Source: Escallonia rubra (lineage: Eukaryota > Streptophyta > Magnoliopsida > Escalloniales > Escalloniaceae). From it: 64,000 nucleotides of DNA. Shown here one piece after another: positions 10,431 to 22,049 of the stretch. A program made the position numbers and the translations under genes. Each line of letters opens with the position of its first letter. The first letter of the stretch is position 1. Below the pieces are notes generated by a model. It worked only from the letters and a program-made list of their open reading frames with translations, was not told the DNA's origin and did not search any database. Location of the stretch: positions 186,001-250,000 of the forward strand of contig JAVXUO010001751.1 in the NCBI GenBank assembly GCA_033065855.1, given 5' to 3'.

Positions 10431-12752
10431 AAGTGGATCCAGTGGATTAAGCAGCGTATTTCTACTCCCTCATTCTCGACACTTCTTAATGGAGCCCCCT
10501 TCGAAAAGTTCACCCCGAGTAGAGGTCTCCGCCAGGGAGACCCGCTATCTCCATTCCTCTTCATTATGGGTGCTGAAATTCTCACTCGCCTGCTACTTAA
10601 AGAAGAAAATCTGGGTTCCTTAAAAGGAATAAAAGCGAGTCGAGGAAGTCCTGCGATTACACACCTTCTTTTTGCTGACGATCTCTTTCTATTTTGCAGA
10701 GCAAACAAAAGGGAAGCGGAATCAGTCTTTAGATGCCTGACAAAGTTTGAGAAATGGTCGGGACAATCTATTAATCGTGAGAAATCAAGACTCTTCTTTA
10801 GCAAAAATATGTCAAGATCGGATCGAAGCGATATGTGCAACATTCTGAACATCAAATCGGCTCCTCCAAATGATAAGTATCTTGGCTTGCCAATGTTTAC
10901 AAACCAAAGCAAAAGAAACCTGTTTTCGTCACTAGTGGAAAGGGTGAAACAAAGGCTAAGCGGATGGAAATCAAAATGCCTGTCACAAGCTGGGAGAGGG
11001 ACCTTGATCAAATCTGTTGCTATGGCAATCCCCACCTACACAATGGCTACCTTTGCCATCCCTATCAGCATTTGCGACAACATTGATGCGGCCATGAGAA
11101 AATTTTGGTGGGGTCACAATGACAGTAAAAAACACTTCTTTGCACCCAAAGCCTGGACATCTTTGTGTGTCCCAAAGAGTTATGGTGGCATGGGCTTTAA
11201 GATGATGAAGGATTTCAACAAAGCTATTCTTGCGAAATTGGGATGGGCAGTGTTAAGCAAACCTTGGAAATCCTGGATTAGAGTAATGGAAGCAAAATAT
11301 CTCAAAGGCACACCTTTTCTGGAGTACAATCCCCCTAAGACAGCTTCGTGGACTTGGAAAGGAATCTGTTCGGGTATAAATCTCATCAAGAAGGGGGCCT
11401 GCTTTGTAGTTGGCATTGGGAAAACCATAGACTTTAGTCGAGATCCTTGGATCCCCTCTTTACCGCAGTTTAAGCCTTCATTTTTATCTATTTCTGCTTC
11501 AGAGAGGGAGGTAGTCTCGGTGGATGTATGGCAGTCGAAAGTGGCAAGGTTCATAGATAATGATTCATGTTCTTGGAACATATTGAAATTGCAAGAAATT
11601 TTTCCGGATTCTTCCATTAGGGAGATCTTAAAGATTAAGATCTCCCCCTCAAGTCCCCAGGATTTCTTAGCCTGGACCCCGTCAAAATCCGGATCTTTTT
11701 ATTCCAAATCAGCATATGTTAATGAAAATGGGTATAAATTTCAAGGTAATCCCCTCAGCTCTAATCTCATTTGGAAGGACCTCTGGAAAGCTAAAATCTG
11801 TGAACGTCAAAAAATTCTGATATGGCGTATAGCGTGGGACATCTTGCCTATTCGTCTCAAAATCAAAGTGTTCAGGCCTGAGATTGAAACTGAGTGTCCC
11901 CTTTGCAATTCGGAGGAAGAAAGTCTGTTACACCTCTTCTACCGGTGTCCGTTGGCTCGAGCTCTGTGGTTGGCTTCCCCGGATAATTTCAGGCCCCCAT
12001 CATCCCTATCAAATGACCAGGATTTCTCAAGGATAAAATGGCTGGAAGGAATCATATCTCCACAATTCCCAGGTACACAAGACTTGAATATCAAACATAG
12101 ATGCACTCTATTTGCCAGTATTCTGCTGGAACATATTTGGATGAGCAGAAACAAAGTGGTTTTCCATAAGGCAAAGATTAATGCTTCTGAGGTGGCAAAG
12201 AATGTTTTAAGAAGCTTCAATAATCAATGTGATGCGTTAGTCATGACCAACGAAAACCTCATTGTTTCAAAGGGTTGGAAATGCCCTCCACCATCTTGGT
12301 TCAAGATTAATTTTGATGCGGCGGTACGAGAAAACTACTCCATCCAAGCTATCACTATTTCGAATCATCTTGGGATGATTATTGCAGCGCATGTTCAATC
12401 ATCTACGATTACAGAGCCGGAACACGCTGAAGCTCTTGCTGCTCTCTCTGCTATAGAGCTGGCCCTGCAATACAAATGCACTCATACCATCTTCGAGGGC
12501 GATGCCCAGAATATTATCTTCTGGTTTAACGACTTGGAGGCTTCACCAAACTGGAGATGCCATGCTACTATTGAAGACGCTAGAGGAAAGTTGAATCTGG
12601 TTACATGCTGGAGCTTTGTTAAAATTGATAGATATGCTAATAGGATGGCCCATTCGTTGGCCAAATGGGCAGCTGCTAACCACTTTGTTGGTTTAGTTCC
12701 TGCATCATCCATCCACCATATCCTTTTGTTAATGGATGATGAGGGGAACTAA
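10431..12752 (+). CDS. LINE ORF2 C-terminal part: RT, zf-RVT, RNase H
   Basis: This codes for the C-terminal two-thirds of a plant non-LTR retrotransposon polyprotein that copies its RNA into nuclear DNA. The frame is open for 773 codons and enters from upstream without a genuine ATG. Domain order: reverse transcriptase from residue 1 with RQGDPLSPFLF and the catalytic FADD block (near residue 85); zf-RVT at about 420-520 with the CPLCNSEEESLLHLFYRCPL zinc motif; and RNase H (RVT_3 type) at about 615-755 with FDAA, AEALAALSA and EGDAQ supplying the acidic residues. The endonuclease and N-terminal RT are missing through 5' truncation, so it cannot move alone. The absence of stops and frameshifts suggests a fairly recent insertion. 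Confidence 0.9.
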   Translation, partial: KWIQWIKQRISTPSFSTLLNGAPFEKFTPSRGLRQGDPLSPFLFIMGAEILTRLLLKEENLGSLKGIKASRGSPAITHLLFADDLFLFCRANKREAESVFRCLTKFEKWSGQSINREKSRLFFSKNMSRSDRSDMCNILNIKSAPPNDKYLGLPMFTNQSKRNLFSSLVERVKQRLSGWKSKCLSQAGRGTLIKSVAMAIPTYTMATFAIPISICDNIDAAMRKFWWGHNDSKKHFFAPKAWTSLCVPKSYGGMGFKMMKDFNKAILAKLGWAVLSKPWKSWIRVMEAKYLKGTPFLEYNPPKTASWTWKGICSGINLIKKGACFVVGIGKTIDFSRDPWIPSLPQFKPSFLSISASEREVVSVDVWQSKVARFIDNDSCSWNILKLQEIFPDSSIREILKIKISPSSPQDFLAWTPSKSGSFYSKSAYVNENGYKFQGNPLSSNLIWKDLWKAKICERQKILIWRIAWDILPIRLKIKVFRPEIETECPLCNSEEESLLHLFYRCPLARALWLASPDNFRPPSSLSNDQDFSRIKWLEGIISPQFPGTQDLNIKHRCTLFASILLEHIWMSRNKVVFHKAKINASEVAKNVLRSFNNQCDALVMTNENLIVSKGWKCPPPSWFKINFDAAVRENYSIQAITISNHLGMIIAAHVQSSTITEPEHAEALAALSAIELALQYKCTHTIFEGDAQNIIFWFNDLEASPNWRCHATIEDARGKLNLVTCWSFVKIDRYANRMAHSLAKWAAANHFVGLVPASSIHHILLLMDDEGN

Positions 12753-12815
12753 TCTTTTGCTGTAGGCTCTCTGAGCGTTTTGTATTAATGTTATGAACTT
12801 GCTTATAAAAAAAAA
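10431..12815 (+). mobile_element. 5'-truncated L1-type LINE
   Basis: The element starts abruptly inside the reverse-transcriptase domain and ends with a short A9 tail (12807-12815) after about 55 bp of 3' untranslated sequence. The start inside the coding region is the usual result of incomplete target-primed reverse transcription. It lies within a fold-back MITE: the MITE sequence breaks off before 10431 and resumes after the A tail with GAAAGTGTTAGTCAAAAAG. No target-site duplication is visible when the two sides are compared with other MITE copies. Confidence 0.85.
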
Positions 12816-12905
12816 CGAAAGTGTTAGTCAAAAAGTCACTAAAAACATTTATCAACCAGTGATATCCGTCATACAAAGAGTTGTAGCTTCTTCTTATAAC
12901 AATGG
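12816..12905. mobile_element. Fold-back MITE, right part after the LINE
   Basis: GTCACTAAAAACATTTATCA and the terminal-like GTTGTAGCTTCTTCTTATAA match the right half of the MITE family. This completes the copy interrupted at 10430. Confidence 0.55.
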
Positions 12906-13471
12906 TAGCAGCAAAAAAATTTCTATGTTTAATTTCATCTGTTTATATGCTTTTACATGCACCCTCTTTGTTGTCACTTAAAATATGCAAAATGACAATT
13001 ATTTTGGAACAAGAAAAATAATATATCAACATAGGGTATTGAAAATATATTTTTTTGCCAAATTAGATCATAAGCTCATGCAAAAGTTGAATTTTACCAT
13101 TGAATTGTTCTACTTATGTTGATTGCTTGTATCTTGCCTTCTCATTCTCTCTCTCTGTGCCCCCCCCCCCCCCCCCCCTTCATTTCACAGCTTAGCAGTC
13201 CCTGATTTAAGCCACCACAATCTGAGCCGCTGCCATCAATGGAGCCACCACCGACATCATGTATTGGAGGCACCGCCATCATCAATTTGACCCGCCATAG
13301 CCATCACCAACCTTCAATCACTCTAGCTATGACCTCCATAAACAAACTCAGCCACCTCTTTTTCTCCAACTATAGCAAAACTAGATCACATTGGTTAGAG
13401 GCAAGCTTATTTCACGAATCACGTTGTTTGAGTGAGATATTTTAGAATAGGATTTTAATATAGAAAAGAAA
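12906..13471. other. Intergenic DNA with CT and poly-C tract
   Basis: A CTCTCTCTCT run leads into a poly-C run of about 20 bases near 13160-13180. A GCCACCACC-rich stretch follows to about 13400. No gene was recognised; short frames here are compositional. Confidence 0.5.
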
Positions 13472-13718
13472 TGTTCCATTTGTTTTTAGCTGATAGCATA
13501 TACAAACATGGTGTATATGCGAGAAAATTTCCACAACACAAGCATGACAATCGTAATACACCGGAGGGGATTCCTGCAAAGAATCTCCATTGCCTAAGTC
13601 AGAATATAAGAAAATGGGAGGTTTAATATGTGTGTGGGGAACTTGTGAGCATACCTTGAGCCCCAGTTTGACTTGTGTATATATATAGTGAGAGATATGT
13701 TCTTCCATTAGGAATCAA
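13472..13718 (-). mobile_element. LTR of Tat-like gypsy family, first part (split by Helitron)
   Basis: GTCAGAATATAAGAAAATGG, GTGGGGAACTTG, ATACCTTGAGC and GTTCTTCCATTAGGAATCAA match, in order, the sequences on both sides of the CACTA transposon at 37440-37508 and 48584-48655. This copy has no CACTA at the corresponding point (about 13656) and is instead split at 13718/13719 by a Helitron; it resumes at 23637. By position it may be the 3' LTR of the minus-strand gypsy element whose pol lies at 32.6-37 kb. The low-coordinate boundary is approximate. Confidence 0.7.
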
Positions 13719-13730
13719 CTAGCAAATGGA

Positions 13731-13748
13731 CCCGTGCAAATGCACGGG
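13731..13748 (-). terminator. Helitron A 3' terminal hairpin
   Basis: CCCGTGCATTTGCACGGG (minus strand) forms a 7-8 bp stem. It stands 12 bases before the 3'-terminal CTAG, the position and form of the Helitron rolling-circle termination hairpin. Confidence 0.88.
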
Positions 13749-16700
13749 ACGCGATGCAATTCGGTTTTATTGTAACATATACTTCAGCATAGTGCAATCA
13801 AGTATATGAGTTTCTCAAATAAATCAGCCCACTCTCTTGGATAAGAACAATCATATTGATGATATTTGTTTAAGACAGAGATCCTATTTTCAGTTCCACT
13901 ATTCTATTACCTATAACTGCTATTCTGAAAAGAATAAAAGAAGTTACAATAGCATTCACCAACAAAATGTTTTTTCTGTAGTCTTTTCTATCCTCTTCGA
14001 TTTTTGTATCTACCAATACAAAATGTTTGCATATTGATATTGAGATAGACTTAATGCATTGTATATTTTAGTAATAAAAGTGTGTTGGTTAGGCAAAGAA
14101 GGGTTTGAATTAGTGTCACCCAATCTTTTTATTAACGCAACATAGAAAATCCATGAATGTCCGATATTACCTTATATCTTTCTGCATGAAACTTACTTTA
14201 TTGCATGTGCTTTTTTTACCATTCTTTAAAATGTGACTTAATCTAGGCTTAAGCGATTAAAGGTAGACGACATGGCCTATTAAAAGCACCACCGAGAAAT
14301 TGTTCAGACTTGTTAGGATCATGGTGTTGTCAGGATCATGGTGGTCCCAGATACAACTTGGTTAAAACTTCCCTAATCGAAGGATTGAATTTCTAAAATG
14401 TCCAAGTTTTCTCAAGGTACTAATCCCAGAATCATCACTTTTAGTTAATCAGGTTCACCTTTTGTCCAATTCAGTTTCTTAACATTAGGTATTCGCCACT
14501 ACCATACTAATACGCCAAAACCTTAGTGCTACCATTTTCTTCACCATAAGTGTCATTATTATCACTGACCATTACCAGTGTCACCATATCTGCAGTCACC
14601 AATACTGCACCACTACCGCAACCATCATCACTTTCAGCTTAAACCTTATTTACCTTTCATTACCCTTTCTTCTTCAAACTCATTTGAAGTTTTTGGTCAC
14701 TTACTCCCCAATCATCACGATTAGCCTCTTGCTATTTAATTTTTAAAAGAAATGGTTCCAAATTGAGGCTAACATGTTAAGTTAATGACACAACGATTTA
14801 CCAAGTACATGTGATATATATCTCCCGAAGATAACGTCTTTGGAAATAGTTCTTTCTTTTTTAGTTACCTCCCATGGGTTTAAAGGAACAAATGTTTAAC
14901 CCCTGATATACACCACTAATTGTCTACATTTTTTGCAAAAGCAGAAATCAATTGAATATTCTAAGTAATGTTGTATTGGTAATATATTGTATATAATTTA
15001 TTCTCTTTGTCCTTCTTCCTAGTCTTGAAAGCATTTTATGTATAGTCCAGCATAATAAAAACTAAAGGGAAATAACATTTACAATACAACAATATTACAA
15101 AGCAACCAATAAAGCAGGGAACAGATAAAAGAAAAAAGAAAAGCATACCATTGGTATTCATAGTTACACAAACCTGACGTCCCAGTCTGTGTTGTTCATG
15201 TTGTACTTAGCCAAAGTTGTACTAAAAAGGGCCGACTTCTTTTGACAGAGCAGCTCGAAACTGATATAGGAGTTATGCAGGACTTGTTCATAGTTAAGAA
15301 TATATGAGAGAGATTGCACAACACCAAATCAAGGAGTTTTAGGTAGTGATGGAGCTAAAGTTGTAAAAAAGGAAAAAGGGATAAGACTTGGCCATCGCTT
15401 GGGATAGTTCGTTGTGATTGTAATTCTTTTCAGTATAGTGCTTTGCAATTTGATGTGGGTATGATTGTGAGAACGATCACATATACCATAACTCCACCGT
15501 GTTTTTGGTGCGGGTACTACAACCACAACTATAGCTCTACACACCAACACTAATGCCAATGTTTGTCCAAGAATGAAAATTGTTACAAAACTTACTATCG
15601 GCGACCAAGTACCACTTAAACAACTATCATTACATTATCAGTGTCATGCACACAATCACTCTAGTCACAACTACCGTCACACTACGTACATATCACATCT
15701 ACCTTCGATACCCTGCTAGTACCACCACCGTATATAGCTACTGCCATTGGTCACCAAGGTGAACCCGCCATAGTGAAAAAACTTGTCTTATCCTTAAAAT
15801 GTCAATTTAAGTGTAAGATAACTCTTATAACTGGTTTATCTTTTCATTTGTGTTATCTTTCAAATTCATTGTCAAGCTTGTCGCAACTTATACTCTAGTC
15901 ATTTTCAATTTTCTTTTGAGATCCAATTTGCTTCAAAACAGTGTGTAATATGAATTTAGCAGGTCGATGCATGATAGTAAACTACCTGTAACGTTTATCA
16001 ATAAAACATTTTCCTTAAAAACTTACACTTACAATCTAAAAGAGCAAGTGCTTCGACTTGATTTTTCTTGGATTTTCAAAGTCTTATTTAATATATCCCA
16101 AAAAATAATATTAAAAGTTGCAACAAAAACCATTTACCACTATTACTTAAAATCATTCAAATAACACAATGGAATAAAATAACATAATTGACAAAGTTGG
16201 TTCAAAATAAAATCAGGTACATTTTATGACAAAAACCTTATCTAGATTTTGAAGGTTAGTTTACACATGAATAATTTGCAAAACTATTTTTCATATCATT
16301 AAACTCAGCCATTGATCAAATCTAAAGGACAAACCTCCTAGTCATGCTATTGAAAGATCAATAAAGTTGCTATATTATATATTCAATTGCATGTTATCAC
16401 TTAGAGGCTTTATCATGCTAGGGATTGTGTTTTATCACTTGATGCTGGAATTTCAGTAAAGTGGCGAGGTTATTTAAGACCCCTATATGATTATATGCAC
16501 CAAAAAGAGCATCTTCCTAAAGTCTTATGGGGTGTCTAAATAAGATGAAGAGTGTCTTACCAAAAAGTCTATCTCAGGCTCTAGGTTGTTCTCCAACCCC
16601 CAGAAGTAATTGATATAACCCACAATGGTACATTTATGAACTTCCACTTTTATCGAACCCATAAAAGCTTAGTATGTTGCCCACTGAATTTTGGAATCAA

Positions 16701-18547
16701 CTATACGAATGTAACAGGTTAGACTTAAAAGATTAGTACATGACATCACAACTCATATTCATCACTGTAGGAATTGGGTTTTTTTTTTAATGAACGTGCC
16801 ACAGCTTACTCCTATTAGATTCGTAGACCGGGTCGACTGATCCGTTCCCGAATAGGTCAACCTTTCAAACTGAACTGCTGCTGGGGTTACCATTATCCTT
16901 TTTGGAGTGACGAATCTTGATTCTTTTATCACATTGTGATATTTCTAATGGGATATCTGATTGGTATAATAGAAAATACGCCACTATTCTTGAACAACTT
17001 GGAGCCGGGCTTACGAAAAAGCTTACAAAAACATATAGAATTTTGTCCAATATTACTTTTAGCAATCTCAATAGAGCAAAAGCTACTCTATTTTAAATCT
17101 CTGGGAGTTTCTAAGCCTTTTTTCATTATTCTAAAATGAAATATATGCAGAGAGTACTATAATTAGATATATAGCAATAAATCAGTAGTTAATGACATGA
17201 TGACACACCGAGTACAATAGATAAATAGTCTCCGGACATTTGAAAAACTTAACTATGTTCAAAACATAATTTATATTACGTTCTTCTAAAAGTTAGTTAG
17301 AACGTAATTGACATTATGGACCGCACGTAGAGTGTTCGATCAAGGTGTCAATAGGTTTACTTTTTAAATGTTACAAACATTTGATACAATCACTGAAGCC
17401 CTCAGTCTACCTTCTCATTTCTTTTGATTAATGGAGTTTATCATTCTCTTACCTTTAGGCAATCCATATTAGTGCGTTTTGTGAACCCAACATATTTGTT
17501 AATCCAATTAACTTAATCCATGAAAGTGGTCAGTAAAAAATTAGTAAAACTTCAAACATATAATTTATAAATGTTTTAGAGGAATCTTTATAATCACTTC
17601 ATTGCCATTCTTTCATAGCTTTTAGCACATGAATTTTATTACCGTCTCTTTCTAAAAACAAGTTAGTGTCATCTGTCAACCCAACAATATGTTTGCAAAT
17701 CTGATAATAAGCGGCTCAAGATTAGACGTAATTTTTATTATTACCATCTACTCTTTTTTTTTGAATCTAGAGAATTGACACTAATCTTTTTATCACCTAA
17801 ATGTTCTCCTTGTAGTTCCATACTAATTAGCTTTATATCCAATTGCTAATAAGAAATTGTCCTGTAACAGACAAACCAATGTTAACCAACATCATAGTAA
17901 ACTTGGCATCGCATTGTCCTCAGATTGCCTTAACAACACTAAAAACCATGAAAAGCATCTTACCTGCCCTTGACCATGCATAAAATCTACTCATACATAT
18001 TACCATACTTGCAAAGTTTAGGCTCTTAATTATTAAGCGTTGATGTTCGTACATTCTCACGAACAGAAATATTAGGTTTGCTTTAATCTCTTATTGGCTA
18101 CCCGATAGTATGCATACATCAAACTGATCAAAGCGATGATTATTTGCAATATTTTTCTTTTTCTCTATTTTGCTTGCCTTCTAAGGATTTCATATAAGTG
18201 GCAAAAATAAAAATTTGTGATAGTATAGGTAGGAGTGATTACATCGAATATATATATCAAAATGGATATTGGTATTACAATAAACAATCTTGAAATACTA
18301 ATTAAACTAAAATTTAAAAATTACAATAAAGAAAAGCGGAGAAGCCAATAACAAAAAAGTAGAAAATTAATTACATAATAATTAATCTGAATCGCTAATA
18401 TCGGGTTGAAAGGTAGTTTGACATTAAGCTTGAGCAAGACCCGATCATATTTGTTGGGCATGTTTATCATAATTTCTGTGATGAAGAACAAAAGATCAAT
18501 CATATTAAAGACTTACCCCCATATCCTTGACTGGAGGAGGAGTTCTA
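13749..18547. other. Helitron A filler DNA, no gene recognised
   Basis: AT-rich sequence without a credible coding region. A degenerate ACCATCACC-type tract lies near 14500-14660, and a similar one near 15590-15760. Short open frames (up to 88 codons) have no family resemblance. Splice-like fragments may belong to the captured gene but cannot be proven. Confidence 0.45.
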
Positions 18548-19222
18548 CCCCCTCCTTGGTGGGGCTGAAAGGGGGCAATCAATGTCCTCCACCGTAGTGA
18601 TTGACCGGTTAGCCGGCCTAATCAGCAACCTCCAGAGATCAGAGTCCGACCTTACAGCAGTAAGCTCCAAGTCATAAACATCAAAACCAAGGTAATTTGC
18701 CATGGCTGCAATCAAAGTCGAATTCCCGGTTAAGTAGGATAGTTAGCAAAATGTAAGAGGCCTGATGCAGAAATGATACATTTAATTATGTTGTCTACAA
18801 CGTGGCCTTTTGGTCTCACTAATGGCTACATGCAAATCTACAGAAGCTTTCTCATAGTTGGATGAAGACATAAGGCATTATTCTGCTTGATTAAAGTTGG
18901 CCACCGATCAATATATGCACCACTTGATAGCAGTCTAGAGTAGGAAGATCCCACTATTGAAGGACTGAGGTTCAATTATGTCCTTCTTCATAATCAAATC
19001 CATCGCTAATCAAGCAGAATAATCCTCAACTTTTTCTTCATTTTATTTGCCGCCTTCCATTTCTTTAAGATGCGAGTAAAGTAGTCATCAAGCACCACGT
19101 CTTTATGCTTCCTCACCTCAACTCCAAGGAACGCACAGTGGACTCGGAATTGGATTGCTCCTTTCTCTTCTTGACCATTTTCCACATTACTTGAAAATCA
19201 TTGAATGTCTGAGTGATCTCTT
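18548..19222 (-). pseudogene. Captured fragment of a BCS1/ASD-type AAA-ATPase gene
   Basis: Plant AAA-ATPases of this type are membrane-anchored chaperone-like ATPases encoded by mostly intronless genes. Two blocks appear on the minus strand in the right order. The first (about 19220-19005) reads EITQTFNDF, then after a frameshift VENGQEEKG and HKDVVLDDYFTRILKKWK, resembling the N-terminal ASD region. The second (about 18732-18548) reads TGNSTLIAAMANYLGFDVYD, then LELTAV and the Walker B motif VEDIDC, that is the AAA core from the end of the P-loop. The roughly 90 codons expected between them are missing or unrecognisable, the P-loop lysine is N, and stops are present. It is a transposon-carried fragment, not a working gene. 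Confidence 0.72.
18877..19023. repeat. Perfect 17-bp inverted repeat inside the AAA fragment
   Basis: ATTATTCTGCTTGATTA (18877-18893) recurs as its exact reverse complement at 19007-19023, 113 bp away. The pair lies between the two recognisable coding blocks, where ATPase sequence should be. Confidence 0.8.
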
Positions 19223-19548
19223 AATTCCGTTCGCTGAAAAAATTGATGAGCACTTGAGGAAGAAGCTGCGTTGGATAATGTAGTGAAGGCTTAAGGTCCA
19301 TTCGACAAAAAAATTGATGAGCACTTGAGGAAGAGCCGTCTGTGCATGGTGCTTGGTGCTGCTATTCTAGCACGTAATATAAAGCTAGGCATGATCTATA
19401 ATCATGGAGAGAAAGCAGGAGGAAGAGAGGATAGGCCATGGTTTTGTAGTTGATAAAGATTGATTTATGAGGTTTTTGTCATTGATTAGGACACTAAATT
19501 AAAGTTACACATTACACATCAAAGTGTCCTACTTTTGCTATTAATTTT

Positions 19549-19900
19549 GATTAGTTGTTAAAAGAGGAGTCCAAGTGAACTGGGGGTCTCTCAGGATGAA
19601 AGTTGCAGCTGATTTGGCACATGGAGAATACTCCAAAAAGCTGATGTGGCGTTAATGTAGAGCTTTTAAAATCCTACGTGTCGCAATTCTGAGCGAAGGC
19701 TTCAGCTTTATATATATATATAGATTAGTTGTTAAAAGAGGAGTCCAAGTGAACTGGGGGTCTCGGGGTCTCTCAGGGTGAAAGTTGCAACTGATTTGGC
19801 ACATGGAGAATACTCCAAAAAGCTGATGTGGCGTTAATGTAGAGCTTTTAAAATCCCAAGTGTCGCAATTCTAAGCGAAGGCTTCAGCTTTATATATATA
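19549..19900 (-). repeat. Tandem duplication of the Helitron A 5' terminal segment
   Basis: Unit 1 (19549-19722, 174 bp) and unit 2 (19723-19900 plus four bases at 23631-23634, 182 bp) both start with GATTAGTTGTTAAAAG and end with CTTCAGCTT and a TA run. Unit 2 differs by an 8-bp insertion and a few substitutions. GATTAG also occurs at the outer junction of Helitron A (23635-23640), so 6-bp microhomology can explain the duplication. Confidence 0.85.
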
Positions 19901-19911
19901 CTAGCTCAATA

Positions 19912-19930
19912 ACCCGGGCAAGGCCCGGGT
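19912..19930 (-). terminator. Helitron B 3' terminal hairpin
   Basis: ACCCGGGC and GCCCGGGT pair around a 3-base loop. The hairpin stands 7 bases inside the CTAG terminus. Confidence 0.88.
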
Positions 19931-21384
19931 GAGTTCTATTTAAAAGTTATGAGTACGTTTGAGCTTTAATATATTTTGATAGAGTTAAGGTTGCGTATTT
20001 AAGCATCATGTCAATGGTTACGATTTAATCGTATTCGCATGAAGTGAACCATCGAATTCAAAACATATCGCATTCATGCACTTCAGATATAAGCAATACC
20101 ATAATCAAGAGAAATTTAATGAAAGCATATTCCTAGAATTGTTTCATAATAGTAAAGCATGTTACAGTGCTAATAAATTATTAAGACTTCAAAGGGCAAA
20201 ATAAAGTATTCAAAAAGTGAAGCATAAAATGAGTAATCAATTATTTCACTTCAAATTAGAATATTACTTTTTTCTCTGGTATTTCAAGTACTGATTTTAT
20301 TTTTGTAAGAAAAAGTTAAATTTCAAAAATTTATACACAAAATTATATTTACGATTTTGCTTACCATATCCATATAAGTGTGAGACATTTTTTTTTTTGT
20401 TTTTCAAGTTATGTAACGCACCATTGATCAACTGTTTTATTTTATAAGTATCTCATATAGAACTCCTTACCATATTAAATTAGACATTTACTATAGTCAT
20501 CTACAATGAAATTTAAAGTTTATAAAAGAAAGTACGAAAAAGGCACAAATAATTTTTTTAGTAAATTATTGTCTAGACTGAATAAACCTACTAAAAAAAC
20601 ATGCCATGAAAACCTTAGCAAAAATGAAAGTAAGTGGAGCTATTTTACTTCCTTTAAAAAAACCAACCTTTTAAAATGTAGAAATAATCCTGAAAAGAGA
20701 AACTATAGTGTTATAGTGGCAATATCTGTATTCTAATTCCTTTACTTCATCGTCATGTTCGGCGCATTTTCGACCACCCATTTAATTTTGAATATTCTCT
20801 AAGACAATTAATTTGAAAATATGTATGCATTGTACAGTTAATTATTGTCTGAATGATCATAAAAATGTCATATTATTTTACAAATTCTTTTTTTTTATTT
20901 TGAGGCTAAACAGTTATATATAGCGGTGACTATTCGTAAAGTTGTCTAAACTGTCATAGATGGGGATATAATTGTGTAAGGTTGCAAAATTCTTACACTT
21001 TATCTTTGATTTATATTGCTCATTAAGTTTTAAGTTTATAATATATTAAGGTGATTATAGAAGTTTGTGAAGTTAGAATATCAAATATTGAACATTATTT
21101 TTTGTAGATTACCATGTATATATACATGAATTCGAACATAATGAATTAAAAAAAGGTCGCAGTCTCTTATATTGGAAAAGAAAAATCCCAAAAAAGGTGC
21201 ACGAACTATACAATTAGTAATTTATTTTGTAGACGTAAATAGGCAACTAAAAATAGACATTGGTACTGAAATGGAAGCACGTGGAGTAAAAATAATTCAT
21301 TTCAGAAATGAATTATTTTTACATACTGCCCATGAAAATCCTTGCAACCCTCTATACAAAACAGTTAAGGATCGATAAATATGC

Positions 21385-21540
21385 TTAGTACTATCTTTGT
21401 CGATACCACAACTAACAATTTTTGAAAGATCATTTTTAAAGTCGCTAAATAAGTGTCATTAAGAGTATACAATGACCATTGAGTTTTACAGTATGAGAGG
21501 CTGTAGGCATCTTCTTATGACCTATGTAGCGGCCAAAAAT
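21385..21540. mobile_element. Degenerate fold-back MITE relic in Helitron B
   Basis: AAAGTCGCTAAATAAGTGTCA, TGACCATTGAGTTTTA and the end-like GGCTGTAGGCATCTTCTTA recall the MITE family at 1127-1352. Both ends are eroded. Confidence 0.35.
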
Positions 21541-22049
21541 TTCTTAGATAACTATCACTTTAAAAGATAATATTAATCTCATAAAAGAAACAGCGTAGCA
21601 TTACAGTGACAATCCTTTTGTTTAATTGTTTCATTTTAAGATCATGTTCAATAATTTTTGGAGGTGCAATTTTGATCTGTTTTTGAAGATTTTCTAAAGT
21701 AACCAATTTAAGAATGCATTATATTTGATTCTTTGTTTTGGGCATTCAAAAGAGTATATGATTTCTACTTTAGACTTTGAGTTATTATATTAAAATTAAT
21801 TTGTGAAATAAACTGTTATTTTAGCATTTCAAAGATATCTAAAAATGAAGTCATATTCGTTTCATTTATTGCTAATATAAAAATATGTTAAGTATTAATC
21901 TTTATTTTTGATACGTAGTCTTCATACTTTATATTTGTGAGATATTATTTTTTTATTTTAAAGTACACTTAAGGTATTAGCAGTCAAAATTAAGGCATAA
22001 TATGTAAGTATATTCATTAGGCATTATTTTAAAAACTTTAGAGTTAGTT

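Noticed and set aside
13719-13722. CTAG as host LTR sequence rather than the Helitron end
   Set aside because: The sister LTR has ACTAG here, so this was considered. The hairpin 12 bases away, the A/T flanks and the exact reconstruction of A's 5' end from B's excision favour the Helitron reading.
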